From Paraburkholderia sp. BCC1885 (lineage in GTDB: Bacteria; Pseudomonadota; Gammaproteobacteria; Burkholderiales; Burkholderiaceae): DNA of 64,000 bases. The stretch is from positions 62,001 to 126,000 of the forward strand of contig NZ_CAAJGM010000219.1 in assembly GCF_900996235.1 (NCBI RefSeq), written 5' to 3'. This document shows positions 61,596 through 64,000 of this stretch, in pieces (position 1 is the first letter of the stretch; each line of letters starts with the position of its first letter). The position numbers and the translations under genes are program-made. The notes below the pieces were generated by a model. It saw nothing but the letters and a program-made list of their open reading frames with translations, was not told the origin of the DNA and did not search any database.

Positions 61596-62486
61596 TCAGT
61601 CTCCTAGCGGTTGTCGGTCGCCGCCGCCACGGTGCGCATCCAGCGCGTGTTTCATGCGGCGCAGCAATTCGCGGCTCTCGTCGCCCTGGCTGACGGCCAG
61701 TTCGGTGACGAGAACGTCGAGCGCCATCATCATCGCGTAACGGGATGACGACGGCTTGTAAATGAAGTCGGTTTCGAAGGCGACGATCGGGATGACCCAA
61801 TCGGCCAGCTTCGCCAGCGGCGACGCCGGCGCGGTGAGCGTGATCAGCGTCGCGCCGTAGCTGCGCGCGATGCGGCAGTTCTCCACCATCTCCGGCACCC
61901 GTCCGGTGGCCGACAACGCAATCACGACACATTCGCGCGATACCGTGCTTGCCACCATCCGTTGCAGCAAGCCGTCCTGATAGGTCGCGACCGGCCGGCC
62001 GAGGCGCACGAGGCGAAAGCGCATCTCGTCGGCGAGCGCGGTCGAACCGCCGCCCATGCCGAACACGTAGATCATGCGCGCCTCGCGCAGCGCCGCCGCA
62101 GCCTCGGCAAGCGGCGCCTGGCGCAGCAACTGGTGGTTATGGGTGAGCGCGGTCTGCACTTCGTCGAACACGCGGGTGGCGATCGGCTCGGGCGTATCGG
62201 GCGCGGCGCCGCTTGGCAGGAAGCGCTGTCCCACCGCCGCCGCTTGCGCGAGGCGCAGTTTCAGCTCGCGCACATCGCGGCAGCCCACGGCCTTGGCAAA
62301 ACGCGTGACTGTGGCGACGCTGACGCCGGCCTGCTGCGCCAGCGCGCCGATGCTCGCGCGCGACGCGCCGGTCAGGTCGTCGAGAATCAGCGCGGCCACT
62401 TTGCGCTCGGCCGAGCGCAACTCCCGCGCGCATTCGGCAATGCGTGCGACGATGTCGAAACTGAGCGGCTCAGCGCTAGAGTTCAT
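61596..62486 (-). CDS. MurR/RpiR-family regulator with SIS domain
   Basis: A 296-residue transcription factor. The helix-turn-helix is in residues 20-77, with SIGALAQQAGVSVATVTRFAKAVGCRDVRELKLRL. The sugar-isomerase (SIS) domain is about 125-260, including YVFGMGGGSTALADEMRF and VVIALSATGRVPEMVENC. SIS-domain regulators normally sense phosphorylated sugars, here perhaps a muropeptide or amino-acid-related compound. It is 3 bp upstream of the D-aminoacylase gene and divergent from the PLP deaminase gene. An inverted repeat lies between them. Confidence 0.9.
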   Translation of the reverse strand: MNSSAEPLSFDIVARIAECARELRSAERKVAALILDDLTGASRASIGALAQQAGVSVATVTRFAKAVGCRDVRELKLRLAQAAAVGQRFLPSGAAPDTPEPIATRVFDEVQTALTHNHQLLRQAPLAEAAAALREARMIYVFGMGGGSTALADEMRFRLVRLGRPVATYQDGLLQRMVASTVSRECVVIALSATGRVPEMVENCRIARSYGATLITLTAPASPLAKLADWVIPIVAFETDFIYKPSSSRYAMMMALDVLVTELAVSQGDESRELLRRMKHALDAHRGGGDRQPLGD

Positions 62487-62592
62487 AAAGGACCGGAAAG
62501 ATCGAGGGACCGTCGCAGCGCACGAAACGCCGCGCGCGGCAGTTTGGTACCAGGCAGCCGCGCCGTCGTGGTACTAAATAACATTTCAGGAA

Positions 62593-62615
62593 ACATGCTA
62601 CTTTCTGTAACATGT
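62593..62615. promoter_or_regulatory. Putative RpiR operator in the divergent spacer
   Basis: ACATGCTAC (62593-62601), spacer TTTCT, GTAACATGT (62607-62615): 9-bp arms with one mismatch. It lies in the 176-bp divergent spacer between rpiR and the deaminase gene. Operator function is inferred from position only. Confidence 0.55.
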
Positions 62616-62662
62616 GAAAGTCAACTTCGCTGCAATTTATCTGGACGATGGAGCAGGGTTAG

Positions 62663-63940
62663 ATGAAAGTTACAAACTATCAAGGCGCGACAATTGATCC
62701 TTATAGCAAGGGCTTGGGCATGGTTCCGGGCACCAGCATCCAGTTAATGGACGCGGGTCGTCTCGAGTGGAATCTGCTCAATGAGGACGTCAGCCTGCCG
62801 GCCGCCGTGCTCTACGCGGAGCGCATCGAACACAACCTCAAGTGGATGCAGGCGTTCGTCGCGCAATACGACGTCAAGCTCGCGCCGCACGGCAAGACCA
62901 CCATGGCGCCGCAACTGTTTCGCCGCCAGCTCGAAACCGGCGCGTGGGGCATCACGCTCGCCACCGCGCACCAGGTGCGGGCGGCGTATCACGGCGGCGT
63001 GTCGCGCATCCTGATGGCCAATCAGCTGGTCGGCCGCCGCAACATGCTGATGATCGCCGAACTGCTGAGCGATCCCGAGTTCGAGTTCTTCTGCCTCGTG
63101 GATTCAGTGGACGGCGTCGAGCAACTCGGCAAATTTTTCGCGTCGGTGCGCAAGTCGCTGAACGTGCTGCTCGAAATCGGCGTGCCCGGCGGACGCACCG
63201 GCGTGCGCGACGACGCGCAGCGCAATGCGGTACTGGAGGCGATCGCCCGCTACCCGGATTCGCTGAAGCTCGCCGGTGTTGAACTGTACGAAGGCGTGCT
63301 GAAGGAAGAACACGAGGTGCGCGCGTTTCTGCAAAGCACCGTCGCCATCACCCGCAGCCTGGTCGATGAAGGACGTTTCGCGCGCACGCCGGCCATTTTG
63401 TCCGGCGCCGGTTCGGCCTGGTACGACGTGGTGGCGGAAGAATTCGTCAAGGCGTCGCAGGACGGCAAGGTGGAAATCGTGCTGCGGCCGGGCTGCTATC
63501 TGACGCACGACGTCGGCGTGTATCGTAAGGCGCAGACGGATATTTTCGCGCGCAATCCGGTGGCGAAGAAGATGGGCGAAGGCTTGCTGCCGGCGCTGCA
63601 ACTATGGGCGTATGTGCAATCGATCCCCGAGCCGGACCGGGCCATCATCGGACTGGGCAAGCGCGATTCCGCCTTCGATGCCGGCATGCCGGAACCGGCG
63701 CGCCACTATCGTCCGGGCACGCAGGCGCCGCGCGAAATCGCCGCCAGCGAAGGTTGGGAGATTTTCGGCATGATGGATCAGCACGCCTATCTGCGGATTC
63801 CCGCAGGCGCGGATCTGAAAGTTGGCGACATGATTGCCTTCGACATCTCGCACCCTTGCTTGACGTTCGATAAGTGGCGTCAGTTGCTGGTGGTCGATTC
63901 GTCGTATGAGGTCACGGAAGTGATCGAGACTTTCTTCTGA
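62663..63940 (+). CDS. PLP-dependent amino acid deaminase (D-serine dehydratase-like, DSD1 family)
   Basis: A 425-residue PLP enzyme with alanine racemase-like N-terminal barrel; PLP lysine K78 in LAPHGKTTMAP. The C-terminal DSD domain contains zinc ligands H397 and C399 in DISHPCLTFDKW, as in eukaryote-type D-serine dehydratase and D-threonine aldolase. I infer deamination of a D-amino acid. It faces the RpiR, D-aminoacylase and RidA genes, so the locus should liberate and then deaminate D-amino acids. The substrate is not resolved, and a terminator-like hairpin follows. Confidence 0.86.
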   Translation: MKVTNYQGATIDPYSKGLGMVPGTSIQLMDAGRLEWNLLNEDVSLPAAVLYAERIEHNLKWMQAFVAQYDVKLAPHGKTTMAPQLFRRQLETGAWGITLATAHQVRAAYHGGVSRILMANQLVGRRNMLMIAELLSDPEFEFFCLVDSVDGVEQLGKFFASVRKSLNVLLEIGVPGGRTGVRDDAQRNAVLEAIARYPDSLKLAGVELYEGVLKEEHEVRAFLQSTVAITRSLVDEGRFARTPAILSGAGSAWYDVVAEEFVKASQDGKVEIVLRPGCYLTHDVGVYRKAQTDIFARNPVAKKMGEGLLPALQLWAYVQSIPEPDRAIIGLGKRDSAFDAGMPEPARHYRPGTQAPREIAASEGWEIFGMMDQHAYLRIPAGADLKVGDMIAFDISHPCLTFDKWRQLLVVDSSYEVTEVIETFF

Positions 63941-63953
63941 AGCAGAAACGAAA

Positions 63954-63983
63954 AAGCGGCGGCCGCAGTCAAGGCCGCCGCTT
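63954..63983 (+). terminator. Terminator-like hairpin after the deaminase gene
   Basis: AAGCGGCGGCC (63954-63964) pairs with GGCCGCCGCTT (63973-63983), an 11-bp perfect stem with an eight-base loop, 14 bp after the stop. Flanking A-run upstream is good, but the downstream T-run is weak. Confidence 0.65.
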
Positions 63984-64000
63984 CGCTTCGCCGCTTCGTT

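Noticed and set aside
1..64000. tRNA, rRNA, prophage or insertion-sequence genes
   Set aside because: No cloverleaf-like sequence, integrase, transposase or phage structural gene was recognised by reading.

Overview
The window is GC-rich, densely coding beta-proteobacterial chromosome. It most resembles the core chromosome of a Burkholderiaceae member, probably Paraburkholderia. That genus call is an inference from gene order (lptD-surA-pdxA-rsmA; the ubiE/tim44-like/ubiJ/ubiB block), protein style, and a dispersed repeat that I associate from memory with Burkholderia genomes. No rRNA, tRNA, insertion sequence, prophage or CRISPR array was found.

Layout. (1) 1-4.1 kb: end of glyS, then gmhB, a plsC-type acyltransferase and a YgjP-like metalloprotease. 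(2) 4.2-10.6 kb, minus strand: an NTF2-like protein, glyoxalase I, and a detergent/lipid cassette of acyl-CoA ligase, secondary-type alkyl sulfatase fold enzyme and TetR regulator, whose two promoter regions share one inverted repeat; then a LysR gene. (3) 10.8-15.3 kb: an MFS transporter and a large autotransporter with a Thr-Pro hexanucleotide-repeat linker. (4) 15.5-21.2 kb: rsmA, pdxA, surA and lptD (outer-membrane biogenesis), diverging from amgK-murU (cell-wall sugar recycling). (5) 23.2-28.5 kb: an Atm1-type ABC exporter, an acyl-CoA thioesterase, four GNAT acetyltransferases and a small conserved unknown. (6) 28.5-33.4 kb: a PAS/LOV-like GGDEF-EAL protein, a nitrate-reductase-associated-type protein and fdhD. 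(7) 33.4-40.6 kb: a beta-oxidation operon (TetR regulator, acyl-CoA dehydrogenase, FadN-type bifunctional enzyme, thiolase, enoyl-CoA hydratase) with a perfect 18-bp palindrome between its likely -35 and -10. (8) 40.8-51.0 kb: cardiolipin synthase-like protein, nudB, aspS, DUF502, FmdB-type protein, ubiB, ubiJ, Tim44-like, ubiE, DUF971 and HIT proteins. (9) 51.0-58.9 kb: a 1364-residue flavin/iron-sulfur oxidoreductase, ilvA, a 5'-nucleotidase and queF. (10) 58.9-59.65 kb: two head-to-head copies of a dispersed repeat. (11) 59.65-63.9 kb: a D-amino-acid locus (RidA, D-aminoacylase, RpiR regulator, PLP deaminase).

Most of the window is housekeeping. The observations most worth following are regulatory and structural: the shared TetR operators around the alkyl sulfatase, the PsrA-like palindrome of the fad operon, the RpiR inverted repeat in the D-amino-acid locus, the inverted repeat pair after queF, and the LOV-like PAS domain in the c-di-GMP protein. 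I see no convincing wholly new defence or mobile system.
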